NCBI RefSeq assembly: GCF_008370325.1
Contig: NZ_VNIP01000020.1
Location: 1-64,000 of the forward strand
DNA from: Martinezella tropici
Lineage (GTDB): Bacteria; Pseudomonadota; Alphaproteobacteria; Rhizobiales; Rhizobiaceae
Direction of reading: 5' to 3'
DNA: 64,000 nucleotides
This document shows, one piece after another, positions 42,082 to 50,550 of the stretch. Position numbers and translations under genes: made by a program. The notes beneath the pieces are model-generated. The model did no database searches. It worked only from the letters and a program-made list of their open reading frames with translations, and was not told where the DNA came from. Positions within the stretch are counted from its first letter, which is position 1, and each line of letters starts with the position of its first letter.

Positions 42082-45000
42082 TCAGCTGCAGCCGCTCGTC
42101 GCGCCGCAAGTGTCGCACTTCTCGCAAGTTCCATTCCGGACCATCGTGAAGTTTTGGCACTCCGTGCACATGTTGCCGGTGTAGCCCTGCATGATGGAAC
42201 GGGCGCGGCGTTCGGATTCCAGCTTCTTTGCTTCCGTCTTGGCATTGGCAGCTTCGCTTGCCGCATTATCGGTGAAGAGGCCTGTCGCGGATTCGGCGAT
42301 AACTTCCTCTGCGATCTCTTCGGCCAATTCCTTCGCACGCTCCTCATAGTCGCGCTTGAAGGCGACGACTTCGGAGGTCGAGACCGCGCTCGCCGGCTCC
42401 AGCTTGCGCACCGTATTGCCGGCAAAGGCGGTAACGGTCGAAAGCGAGGCGGCCCGTGCCGGGGCAGCCGTTGCGGAGCCCTTGGCGTCTGCCGAACGGT
42501 CACCCGATGTCGGAACCAGCGTCGGCTTATAGCCGCGGGTTAGGCCCTTGGAGACGACATCGGCCTTGCCTTCGGAAACGCCGCGGCCGAGCGCCGTGTT
42601 GTTGAAGTCCGAGGTGTCGACATGGGCGAGATCGTGACGGCCGAGATAGGAGATCGCCAGTTCGCGGAAGACGTAGTCGAGGATCGACGTCGCATTCTTG
42701 ATAGCGTCGTTGCCCGTGACGATGCCGGCCGGCTCAAACTTGGTGAAGGTGAAGGCGTCGACATATTCCTCGAGCGGCACGCCATACTGCAGGCCGAGCG
42801 AGACGGAGATCGCGAAGTTGTTGATGAAGGCGCGCAGCGCTGAGCCTTCCTTGTTCATGTCAAGGAAGATTTCGCCGAGACGGCCATCGTCATATTCGCC
42901 GGTGCGCAGGAAGATCGTGTGCCCGCCGATCTTGGCCTTCTGGGTGTAGCCCTTGCGGCGACCGGGGAGCTTTTCCTGCGTGCGCACGACCTTCTCGATC
43001 ACGCGCTCGACGATCTTTTCCGTGATGGTGACGGCCTGCGCGGCTGCCGGCGCCTGCAGGAATTCCTCCAGCGCATCCTCGTCGCTGTCATCCTCGATCA
43101 GCGAGGCGTTCAGCGGCTGGCTGAGCTTGGAGCCATCGCGATAAAGCGCGTTGGCCTTCAGGCCCAGCTTCCAGGAGAGCATGTAGGCGTTCTTGCAATC
43201 CTCGACGGTCGCTTCGTTCGCCATGTTGATCGTCTTGGAGATCGCGCCCGAGATGAAGGGCTGGGCAGCCGCCATCATGCGGATATGGCTTTCGACCGAG
43301 AGGTAGCGCTTGCCGATCTTGCCGCAGGGATTGGCGCAATCGAAGACGGCGAGATGCTCGTTCTTTAGGAAAGGCGCACCTTCCAGCGTCATCGCACCGC
43401 AGACATGGATATTGGCAGCCTCGATGTCCTTCTTGGAGAAGCCGAGATGGTCGAGCAGGTTGAAGCTCATATCGGCCATCTGCTCGTCGGAAACCTTCAG
43501 CGTGCCCTTCAGGAAGTCGGCGCCGAGCGTCCACTGGTTGAAGACGAACTTGATATCGAAGGCGCTCTTCAGCGCGGCGTTGACGGCATCGACCTTCTCA
43601 GCGGTAAAGCCCTTGGCCTTGAGCGTCGAGGGGTTGATGGCAGGAGCCTGGTTCAGATTGCCATGGCCGACGGCATAGGCCTCGATTTCGGCGATCTGGC
43701 TTTCGGAATAGCCGAGCGTGCGCAGCGCTTCCGGAACGGCGCGGTTGATGATCTTGAAGTAGCCGCCGCCGGCGAGCTTCTTGAACTTCACCAGGGCAAA
43801 GTCCGGCTCGATGCCGGTCGTGTCGCAATCCATGACGAGACCGATCGTGCCCGTCGGCGCGATCACGGTTGCCTGTGCGTTGCGGTAGCCGTGCTTCTCT
43901 CCGAGTTCCAGCGCCTTGTCCCAGGCCGCCTTGGCATGGGCAACGAGATCCTGGTCCGGATTGTCGGCATGGATCAGCGCCACAGGATTGACCGACAGGC
44001 TCTCATAGCCCGAGGTCTCGCCGTAGGCGGCGCGGCGATGGTTGCGGATGACGCGCAGCATGTTCTCGCGGTTCGGCTTGAACATCGGGAAGGTTCCGAG
44101 TTCGGACGCCATTTCGGCCGAGGTCGCATAGGCGACGCCGGTCATGATCGCGGTCAGCGAGCCGGCGATGGCGCGGGCTTCATCGCTGTCGTAGGGAATG
44201 CCCGACGACATCAGGAGGCCGCCGATATTGGCATAGCCGAGGCCGAGCGTGCGGTATTCGTAGGAGAGTTCGGCGATGCGGCGCGAGGGGAACTGCGCCA
44301 TCATCACGGAGACTTCGAGAACGACGGTCCAGAGGCGGACGGCATGCTCGTAATCGGCGATGTTGATGCGCTTCGTCGCTGCATCCTTGAAGGTCATCAG
44401 GTTCAGCGAAGCAAGGTTGCAGGCCGTGTCGTCGAGGAACATGTATTCCGAGCACGGGTTGGAGGCGCGGATCGGGCCGGCAGCCGGGCTGGTGTGCCAG
44501 TCGTTCATCGTCGTGTTGAAATGCAGGCCTGGATCGGCAGATGCCCACGCGGCGTAGGAAATGGATTCCCAGAGGTCGCGGGCCTTCAGCGTCTTGATGA
44601 TCTTGCCGTCCTTGCGGGCGGTCAGGTGCCACTCGCCATCATTCTCGACGGCGCGCAGGAAATCATCCTTGATGGAGACGGAATTGTTGGAATTCTGGCC
44701 GGATACGGTCAGATAAGCTTCCGAATCCCAGTCCGTGTCGTAGGTCTTGAATTCGAGATCCTTGTAGCCCTGGCGGGCGAACTGGATGACGCGCTGGACG
44801 TAGTTTTCCGGAACCTGGTCCTTCTTGGCAGCGCGGATCTCGCGCTTGAGGGCAGGGTTCTTGGCCGGATCGAAGCAATCGTCATTGTTGCCTTCGCAAT
44901 TGACCGTGGCCTTCATGATCGCCTTCAGGTGCTTGGCGACGATCTTCGAGCCGGTTACGAGAGCGGCAACCTTCTGCTCTTCCTTGACCTTCCAGTTGAT

Positions 45001-45879
45001 GTATTCCTCGATATCCGGATGGTCGATGTCGACGACGACCATCTTCGCGGCGCGGCGTGTCGTGCCGCCGGACTTGATGGCGCCGGCGGCGCGGTCGCCG
45101 ATCTTCAGGAAACTCATTAGGCCCGAGGAGCGGCCGCCGCCGGAAAGCTTTTCACCCTCGGCGCGCAGCATCGAGAAGTTAGAGCCGGTGCCGGAGCCAT
45201 ACTTGAAGAGGCGGGCTTCGCGAACCCACAGGTCCATGATGCCGCCTTCATTGACGAGATCGTCCTCGACCGACTGGATGAAGCAGGCATGCGGCTGCGG
45301 ATGCTCATAGGCCGACTTGGACTTGGTGAGCTTGCCGGTGAAGGGATCGACATAGAAATGGCCCTGGCCAGGGCCATCGATGCCATAGGCCCAGTGCATG
45401 CCGGTGTTGAACCACTGCGGCGAATTCGGAGCGACGCGTTGGGTAGCGAGCATGTAGGCAAGCTCGTCACAGAAGGCCGAAGCATCTTCCTCGGAAGAGA
45501 AGTAGCCGCCCTTCCAGCCCCAATAGGTCCAGGTGCCGGCAAGGCGATCGAAGACCTGGCGTGCGTCGGTTTCGGAGCCGCTCTGTTGCTCCTTCGGCAG
45601 ATCCTTCATGGCCGCATCATCGGGCACGGAACGCCACAGGAAGGAAGGAACGTCATTTTCCTCGACGCGTTTGAGCTTGGCGGGCACGCCGGCCTTGCGG
45701 AAGTACTTCTGCGCGAGAATATCGGCGGCAACCTGCGAGAACTGCGCGGGAACGTCGATGTTTTCGAGGCGGAAGACGATCGAGCCGTCGGGATTCTTGA
45801 TCTCGCTGGTCGCCTTGCGGAACTCGATATCCGCATAGGGTGACTGGCCGGCCTTCGTAAAACGACGTTCGATGCGCAT
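42082..45879 (-). CDS. nrdJ: Vitamin B12-dependent ribonucleotide reductase (class II)
   Basis: NrdJ makes deoxyribonucleotides with adenosylcobalamin, independent of oxygen. The 1265-residue product (ATG at 45879, MRIERRFTKAGQSPYADI) has the active-site regions NPCSEYMFLDDTACNLASLNL and APTGTIGLVMDCDTTGIEPDFALVKFK. It ends in a zinc-finger-like tail with CxxC pairs (CTECQNF, CEKCDTCG). Full length fits the large rhizobial type. NrdR-box-like sites lie upstream. Confidence 0.97.
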   Translation of the reverse strand: MRIERRFTKAGQSPYADIEFRKATSEIKNPDGSIVFRLENIDVPAQFSQVAADILAQKYFRKAGVPAKLKRVEENDVPSFLWRSVPDDAAMKDLPKEQQSGSETDARQVFDRLAGTWTYWGWKGGYFSSEEDASAFCDELAYMLATQRVAPNSPQWFNTGMHWAYGIDGPGQGHFYVDPFTGKLTKSKSAYEHPQPHACFIQSVEDDLVNEGGIMDLWVREARLFKYGSGTGSNFSMLRAEGEKLSGGGRSSGLMSFLKIGDRAAGAIKSGGTTRRAAKMVVVDIDHPDIEEYINWKVKEEQKVAALVTGSKIVAKHLKAIMKATVNCEGNNDDCFDPAKNPALKREIRAAKKDQVPENYVQRVIQFARQGYKDLEFKTYDTDWDSEAYLTVSGQNSNNSVSIKDDFLRAVENDGEWHLTARKDGKIIKTLKARDLWESISYAAWASADPGLHFNTTMNDWHTSPAAGPIRASNPCSEYMFLDDTACNLASLNLMTFKDAATKRINIADYEHAVRLWTVVLEVSVMMAQFPSRRIAELSYEYRTLGLGYANIGGLLMSSGIPYDSDEARAIAGSLTAIMTGVAYATSAEMASELGTFPMFKPNRENMLRVIRNHRRAAYGETSGYESLSVNPVALIHADNPDQDLVAHAKAAWDKALELGEKHGYRNAQATVIAPTGTIGLVMDCDTTGIEPDFALVKFKKLAGGGYFKIINRAVPEALRTLGYSESQIAEIEAYAVGHGNLNQAPAINPSTLKAKGFTAEKVDAVNAALKSAFDIKFVFNQWTLGADFLKGTLKVSDEQMADMSFNLLDHLGFSKKDIEAANIHVCGAMTLEGAPFLKNEHLAVFDCANPCGKIGKRYLSVESHIRMMAAAQPFISGAISKTINMANEATVEDCKNAYMLSWKLGLKANALYRDGSKLSQPLNASLIEDDSDEDALEEFLQAPAAAQAVTITEKIVERVIEKVVRTQEKLPGRRKGYTQKAKIGGHTIFLRTGEYDDGRLGEIFLDMNKEGSALRAFINNFAISVSLGLQYGVPLEEYVDAFTFTKFEPAGIVTGNDAIKNATSILDYVFRELAISYLGRHDLAHVDTSDFNNTALGRGVSEGKADVVSKGLTRGYKPTLVPTSGDRSADAKGSATAAPARAASLSTVTAFAGNTVRKLEPASAVSTSEVVAFKRDYEERAKELAEEIAEEVIAESATGLFTDNAASEAANAKTEAKKLESERRARSIMQGYTGNMCTECQNFTMVRNGTCEKCDTCGATSGCS

Positions 45880-46013
45880 AGTCCCAATCCTCATTCGTTG
45901 GTGCACGCCCGCATGAAAGCAGGGCGCAAAAATTCTCATTCCGGCATCGCGATTTCAACGCGCAGCCAGTCTTCAATCCGCTTTCTGACAGGAGGTGTCA
46001 CCCGGAGATGAGA

Positions 46014-46060
46014 TTCCTGTATCTTGTGGTGATGGTGGCTGCAAACACTAAATATAGTAT
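46014..46060 (-). promoter_or_regulatory. Tandem NrdR-box-like sites upstream of nrdJ
   Basis: ACACTAAATATAGTAT (46045-46060) is a good match to the 16-bp NrdR palindrome. A second, half-conserved site (46014-46029, ending TATCTTGTGG) lies exactly 31 bases away, start to start, which is three helical turns. NrdR represses ribonucleotide reductase genes through paired boxes at this kind of spacing. The pair is 135-180 bases upstream of the nrdJ start. Confidence 0.65.
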
Positions 46061-46290
46061 TAACAGCTTATTGCCGCCAGTCCCCGCATATATTTTTTCG
46101 ACGGCATCGAGATCGACACAAAAACCCCCGCGGCGATCACCGGCAAAGGTGAATCGCCTTGAATCAAGATCCGATTTCGAATTGAGAACCAGCCCTCGTT
46201 AACCCGCCTGGTCCAGTCGCCGCCGCGACGTCGTCCATTAACTTTGAAAGACCCGATTCCGTCAAGGGGTGGTTTGCGATGGATTGTTAA

Positions 46291-46306
46291 CCACAATATC
46301 TTGTGG
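46291..46306. promoter_or_regulatory. Third NrdR-box-like palindrome
   Basis: CCACAATATCTTGTGG has perfect 6-bp arms and shares its right half (TATCTTGTGG) with the box at 46014-46029. It lies about 410 bases upstream of nrdJ and has no partner at 21 or 31 bases. It may be a distant NrdR site or control an unannotated transcript in this region. Confidence 0.45.
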
Positions 46307-46649
46307 GCTCGCCTGTGGAAATTGGGGAAACGCCAGTAGGGTAGAAGAATCAAGAGCTTGGTGGGAGATGCTCGCCCTTTGTGCGACCGATGACGGCGCA
46401 AGTCCCATCACCGCCGAAGTCGAAAACGACAAAATTGTGACCGTGACCGGGATGCCATTGGCAAGGCAGCGAAATCATGCCGTGGCGTATCATGATTCGC
46501 GCGGAAACCCTTGAATCCCGCGCGTTCTCGCCATTGTGACGCCTACTAAATCTAGTGGGCGCCGCAGCGCCCACCTCTATTACCGTCTTCCGACTTCATT
46601 TCGACGCGCAGCAGAATCAGCAGGTGATTCGCAAAGCGAAACGGGCGGA

Positions 46650-47147
46650 TTAACCGCGGTGACCCTTGGCGATCGGCTCCTGATAGGTGAAGCCCATGTC
46701 CCAGGGGAAGTAGATCCAGGTGTCCTGGCTGACTTCGGTGATGAAGGTGTCGATGGTCGGCACACCCTTCGGCTTGGCGTAGACGCAGGCGAAATGCGCT
46801 TTCGGCAGCAGGTTGCGGACTTGGACGGCGGTCTTGCCGGTATCGGTCAGGTCGTCGATGACAAGCACGCCTTCGCCGCCATTGACTGTCAGTTCCGGCG
46901 CGATGCCTTTCAGCAGGTTCATCTCGCCCTGGCTGGAATAGTCGTGATAGGAGGCGACGCAGACTGTCTCGATCAGGCGGATATTGAGCTCGCGCGAGAT
47001 GATGGCGGCCGGCACGAGGCCGCCGCGGGTGATACAGACGATTGCCTTGAATTCGCGGTTGAGGCCGGCAAGCCGCCAGGCAAGCGCGCGTGCATCGCGG
47101 TGGAACTGATCCCAGGATACGGGAAAGGCTTTATCGGGCAGGGACAT
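46650..47147 (-). CDS. gpt: Xanthine phosphoribosyltransferase
   Basis: Gpt salvages xanthine and guanine to their nucleotides using PRPP. The 165-residue product begins MSLPDKAFPVSWDQFHRDARALAWRL and has the PRPP-binding loop VLVIDDLTDTGKT at about 94-106. WIYFPWDMGF near the C-terminus matches the base-binding region of this family. Length equals the usual 150-165 residues. Confidence 0.93.
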   Translation of the reverse strand: MSLPDKAFPVSWDQFHRDARALAWRLAGLNREFKAIVCITRGGLVPAAIISRELNIRLIETVCVASYHDYSSQGEMNLLKGIAPELTVNGGEGVLVIDDLTDTGKTAVQVRNLLPKAHFACVYAKPKGVPTIDTFITEVSQDTWIYFPWDMGFTYQEPIAKGHRG

Positions 47148-47463
47148 GGCAGAAGCTCCGGGGCATGGAATAATAACGCGCCGGCAATGCCGGCGACCCT
47201 GAGCAGACCCCGCGGCGGGCGCGGACCATGAACCAAATCCGGAACGCGATTCGCTTGCTATCTGCTTGAACAGGATCTCATCCGGGAAAAAGCCATATGC
47301 TTTTTCGGGATCATGCTCCGTCGACCGCGCGAACGGTTCCCTGGCGGGAATTCTGTCATCGGTCGCTGCTTTCTGCTGGATTTGCCGGCAAAAGGCAATA
47401 GCCGCAAAGCCCGCAATCGGTGCACATCTGCACCGGAAACCGTTTGCTTCGAGCTTTCGCGGC
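47148..47463. other. Intergenic region between gpt and the stress-protein gene
   Basis: These 316 bases contain the palindromic repeat at 47271-47320 and no supported gene. Both flanking genes are on the minus strand, so this should hold the gpt promoter and the 3' end of the stress-protein transcript. Confidence 0.4.
47271..47320. repeat. Rhizobial intergenic palindrome
   Basis: GAAAAAGC and GCTTTTTC form a perfect 8-bp core around CATAT, extended imperfectly on both sides (ATCTCATCCGG and CGGGATCATGCT). The GCATGATCCCGAAAAAG half is, from general knowledge, a very common short palindromic element in Rhizobium and Sinorhizobium intergenic DNA. It could also act as a bidirectional terminator. 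Confidence 0.65.
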
Positions 47464-48309
47464 TCAGCGGGCCAGAAGCGTCATCGCCGTCATCGATTGC
47501 AGCAAGGTGCGCGTCGTGCCGCCGAAGATCATCTGCCACAGCCAGGAATGCGTATAGGCTCCCATGACCAGCAGATCGATGCTGTCATCCGCCAGCCGGT
47601 TTTCGATGACCTGCGACGGCGTCGACTTGCCGGTGCAGGCCGCCGTCTCGAACTTGGCGCGAACGCCATGGCGCGTCAGCGCCGCCGCGATGCGAACGCC
47701 TGTTTCCCGCGATGGATGGCTTTCCTTCTCGGAGGTACTGACCGAGAGGATCTCGACCGAATCCGCGGCCTTGAGGAAGGGCAGGGCGTCGAAAGTGGCG
47801 CGCGCCGCTTCCTTGGATCCGTTCCAGGCGATCAGGACGCGGCGGATCGGTTTCGGAGCGGTCAATATATAGGGGATCAGAAGCACCGGGCGGCCGCTGT
47901 CGAACAGGAAGGTTTCGACATCGACCTGCGAGTCGCCATATTTGGATGGGTCTGGCTGCACGGCAACCAGCAGATCGGCGCTGCGGGCGCTTTCGATCAG
48001 CGGTTCGGTGCCGTAGCCGATCGTGCTGGCAAAGCTGTGCCATTCATAGTCGAGGCCGGCGCCTTCCATCTTCGTGCGGAACAGCCGCTCGATTTCGACT
48101 GCCTGATTATGCGCGACATCCTGAAGAGCCTGCACGGCGACAGGGTCCGGGATTTCCATCGGCGCCACCAGCGGCACGGTGGAGACGATTTCCGCATGAA
48201 GGCCGACAATGTGAGCGTCGTACTCCTTCGCCAGCGCTGCCACGAAATTGGCGGCGATGCGCGTATTGCCGGGATTGTCGAGAACGGTCAATATGGTCTT
48301 GTACGACAT
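47464..48309 (-). CDS. Universal stress protein, tandem Usp domains
   Basis: The 281-residue product (MSYKTILTVLDNPGNTRIAANF) contains two Usp-like alpha/beta domains (about 1-150 and 155-280). The C-terminal one ends with LLVMGAYTHSWLWQMIFGGTTRTLLQSM, where the GxxH/G...G pattern is the ATP-binding signature. I chose the ATG at 48309 (GGGAG upstream) over one five codons earlier. The specific stress response is unknown. Confidence 0.9.
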   Translation of the reverse strand: MSYKTILTVLDNPGNTRIAANFVAALAKEYDAHIVGLHAEIVSTVPLVAPMEIPDPVAVQALQDVAHNQAVEIERLFRTKMEGAGLDYEWHSFASTIGYGTEPLIESARSADLLVAVQPDPSKYGDSQVDVETFLFDSGRPVLLIPYILTAPKPIRRVLIAWNGSKEAARATFDALPFLKAADSVEILSVSTSEKESHPSRETGVRIAAALTRHGVRAKFETAACTGKSTPSQVIENRLADDSIDLLVMGAYTHSWLWQMIFGGTTRTLLQSMTAMTLLAR

Positions 48310-48422
48310 GACGTGATCTCCCATGCGGAGGGTTGGATCTCAGCATTATATCTCATTCCGCCATAAATTAATGCGCTTCGATCGCCTCTGGTTCCGTCAC
48401 GGATGCACTTATTCGTTGAGCG

Positions 48423-49196
48423 TCATGCCTCAGCCGACTGATTTTCCTTGGCTTTCGACTGGCGAATGTCTTCGATCATCGCGCGTACTTCGGCGGCGAC
48501 ATTTTCAACTAATTCGGCGGATCGGCCCCTCACGACGATCTCGGTCGAGAAGAATTGGCCGACATAGCGCGGATAGGAGCCGATGCTGGTGTCCGGATGT
48601 GCCTTCTGGATGAGCCCGAGTGGCGTGCCGATCTCGCCCTCGCCATAAGGGCAGGAAATGGCGGTCGACAAAACGCGCGCGCCGGTCTTGAGCGTCGGTA
48701 TGACATTGTCGAGCATCGCCTGGAAAACCTGCGGCACGCCGGCCATGACATAGACGTTGCCGATGTTGAAGCCGGGAGCCGTCGAGACCGGATTGGCGAT
48801 GTGCTTCGACCCGACAGGCATGCGGGCCATGCGCTGGCGCGCCTCGGTGAATTCCATCTCGCGCCGCGCATACATTTCACCCATGATCCGCATGGCCTCG
48901 GCATCGTGCTCGCAGGGCACGCAGAAGGCCTTGGCAATGGCATCGGCGGTGATGTCGTCATGCGTCGGGCCGATGCCGCCCGATGTGAAGACATAGTCAT
49001 ATTGGCCGCGCAGGGCGTTCAGCGCCGAAACGATCGCATCTTCGTCATCGGCAACGATGCGGACTTCCTTGAGATCGATGCCGGCCAGCAGCAAGACATC
49101 GGCGAGATGGCCGATATTCTTGTCCTTCGTCCGGCCGGAGAGCAGTTCGTCGCCGATGGCCAGCATAGCGGCTGTGACAATGGTATCGTTTGACAT
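48423..49196 (-). CDS. CinA-like molybdopterin-binding domain protein
   Basis: The 257-residue product (MSNDTIVTAAMLAIGDELLSGRTKDKN) has the MoaB/Mog fold, with IGDELLSG near 13-20 and VFTSGGIGPTHDDIT near 68-82. It lacks the C-terminal nicotinamide-nucleotide amidase domain of full CinA, so this is the short form common in alphaproteobacteria. The function of the short form is not established. A frame open upstream to 49295 is not family-like. Confidence 0.88.
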   Translation of the reverse strand: MSNDTIVTAAMLAIGDELLSGRTKDKNIGHLADVLLLAGIDLKEVRIVADDEDAIVSALNALRGQYDYVFTSGGIGPTHDDITADAIAKAFCVPCEHDAEAMRIMGEMYARREMEFTEARQRMARMPVGSKHIANPVSTAPGFNIGNVYVMAGVPQVFQAMLDNVIPTLKTGARVLSTAISCPYGEGEIGTPLGLIQKAHPDTSIGSYPRYVGQFFSTEIVVRGRSAELVENVAAEVRAMIEDIRQSKAKENQSAEA

Positions 49197-49435
49197 GAGG
49201 ATATCCGTGAAAATGCGCATCGGCGCGTTCGCAAAAAGTCCGAAATAGGTAGCGCCGTTTACGGCGAATGCAAACGCCCGTTTTCGCATCGCCACAAGTC
49301 ATCGCCAGGCATTGCAAATAAATTTCCGTCTACGCAGGATGAACAGTGCGTTCTGAGCGTGGGGGCTGCGTCCCTCTCGCATCGCTGATACAACATTCAT
49401 CGACATTCAACGCGTCCAACAAAAAGGAGACGTTC

Positions 49436-50035
49436 ATGGCTAAGGTTCTGGTTCTCTATTATTCTGCTTACGGTCACATCGAGAAGATGGCCTATGCCGT
49501 CGCAGAGGGCGCAAAGTCGGCCGGTGCGGAAGTTACCGTCAAGCGCGTTCCCGAACTCGTGCCGGAAGAGGTTGCCAAGGCCTCCCACTTCAAGCTCGAC
49601 CAGGAAGCTCCGATCGCAACGCCCGACGAACTTGCCGACTATGACGCCGTCATTGTCGGCGCCGGCACCCGTTTCGGCACGGTCGCCTCGCAGATGCGCA
49701 ACTTCTGGGATCAGACCGGCGGCCTCTGGTTCAGCGGCAAGCTCGTCGGCAAGGTCGGCTCGGTCTTCACGTCTTCCGCAACCCAGCATGGCGGCCAGGA
49801 ATCGACCATCCTTGGCTTCGTCCCGACCTTTTTGCATCAGGGTATGGTCGTCGTCGGCCTTCCCTATGCTTTCCAGGGCCAGATGGGCACTGAAGAAGTC
49901 AAGGGCGGCTCGCCCTACGGCGCCTCTACCATCACCAACAGCGACGGCTCGCGCCAGCCTTCTGAAATCGAATTGGAAGCAGCAAAGTATCAGGGCGCCC
50001 ACGTCGCCAAGATCGCGGCCAAGCTGTCGGCCTGA
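49436..50035 (+). CDS. wrbA: NAD(P)H:quinone oxidoreductase WrbA
   Basis: WrbA is an FMN flavoprotein that reduces quinones by two electrons, protecting against redox cycling. The 199-residue product (MAKVLVLYYSAYGHIEKMA) has the flavodoxin phosphate loop at about 9-16, AGTRFGTVASQMRNFWDQTGGLW near 80, and SATQHGGQESTI near 115. AAAAAGGAGACGTTC precedes the ATG. A terminator follows. Confidence 0.96.
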   Translation: MAKVLVLYYSAYGHIEKMAYAVAEGAKSAGAEVTVKRVPELVPEEVAKASHFKLDQEAPIATPDELADYDAVIVGAGTRFGTVASQMRNFWDQTGGLWFSGKLVGKVGSVFTSSATQHGGQESTILGFVPTFLHQGMVVVGLPYAFQGQMGTEEVKGGSPYGASTITNSDGSRQPSEIELEAAKYQGAHVAKIAAKLSA

Positions 50036-50061
50036 TTTGATTTTTGCTTATTGTTGGAGAG

Positions 50062-50088
50062 AGGCGCGGCGAAAGCTGCGCCTTTTTC
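50062..50088 (+). terminator. Rho-independent terminator after wrbA
   Basis: AGGCGCGGC (50062-50070) pairs with GCTGCGCCT (50075-50083) through one G-T pair around a stable GAAA tetraloop, followed by TTTT. It lies 26 bases after the wrbA stop. Confidence 0.82.
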
Positions 50089-50112
50089 GTTTGAGCTTAT
50101 TGGATTGGTTTT

Positions 50113-50198
50113 TGGTGCGGACGACGGGGGTCGAACCCGTACAGCCAAAGGCCGAGGGATTTTAAGTCCCTTGCGTCTACCAGTTTCGCCACGTCCGC
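50113..50198 (-). tRNA. tRNA-Leu (anticodon UAA)
   Basis: On the minus strand the acceptor stem GCGGACG/CGTCCGC is perfect. The anticodon arm is GGGAC-TTAAAAT-CCC with anticodon TAA, and the T-arm contains GGTTCGACCC. The long variable arm is typical of a class II leucine tRNA. The discriminator A and the 3' CCA appear encoded (50113-50116). Confidence 0.95.
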
Positions 50199-50550
50199 GT
50201 GCCTTTCCCTTCAAGCACTTGAGCGATTCAGTCAAGCGGTTGTTCGCTTATATCTGCTTGCTCGTGGATTTGGAGGGGGCGTGTCGTGGTCTGAAAAGAC
50301 AGCAAAGCGAAGCCCGCCTGAGCCGACGGATCGGTATTGGGGCGGGCCTCTAACCATCATCATGATGGCTGTCACGTATTGGAGACACGCGAAGCCGCAC
50401 TGTCAATTCGCAGAATTAGGGGATGAAGCTACGGACGGCATCATTGGGAACAATATCATTCCGGCAAGTCTAAAAGCGTAATAAACAGGCTTTCTTTGCT
50501 CATCTTTCCTATGTCATAGCGGGGATGGATTGAAGAAGGACGGACAAGCC
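50199..50550. other. Intergenic region between tRNA-Leu and ilvA
   Basis: These 352 bases hold no supported gene. A 66-codon frame at 50281-50481 has no recognisable family. The tRNA promoter (minus strand) and the ilvA promoter should lie here. I saw no leucine- or isoleucine-rich leader peptide. Confidence 0.35.

Larger units (their letters stand above)
45880..46649. other. Long intergenic region between nrdJ and gpt
   Basis: These 770 bases hold the NrdR-like sites listed separately and a perfect hairpin TGGGCGC-cgca... at 46556-46573 (7-bp arms) that may mark the 3' end of gpt, though without a T-run. An 81-codon frame at 46269-46514 has no ribosome site or family resemblance. No B12 riboswitch was recognised. 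A long leader or small RNA is possible. Confidence 0.4.

Noticed and set aside
43405..45120. 571-codon open frame opposite nrdJ
   Set aside because: No recognisable domain; nrdJ on the other strand is certain. It is a codon-bias shadow.
46269..46514. 81-codon open frame between nrdJ and gpt
   Set aside because: No ribosome site, no family resemblance, and it crosses the NrdR-like palindrome.
45880..46649. Cobalamin riboswitch before nrdJ
   Set aside because: I could not find the B12-box core or the expected multi-stem layout, and NrdJ uses rather than makes B12.
50281..50481. 66-codon frame upstream of ilvA as a leader peptide
   Set aside because: It has no run of branched-chain amino acid codons and no terminator/antiterminator pair.
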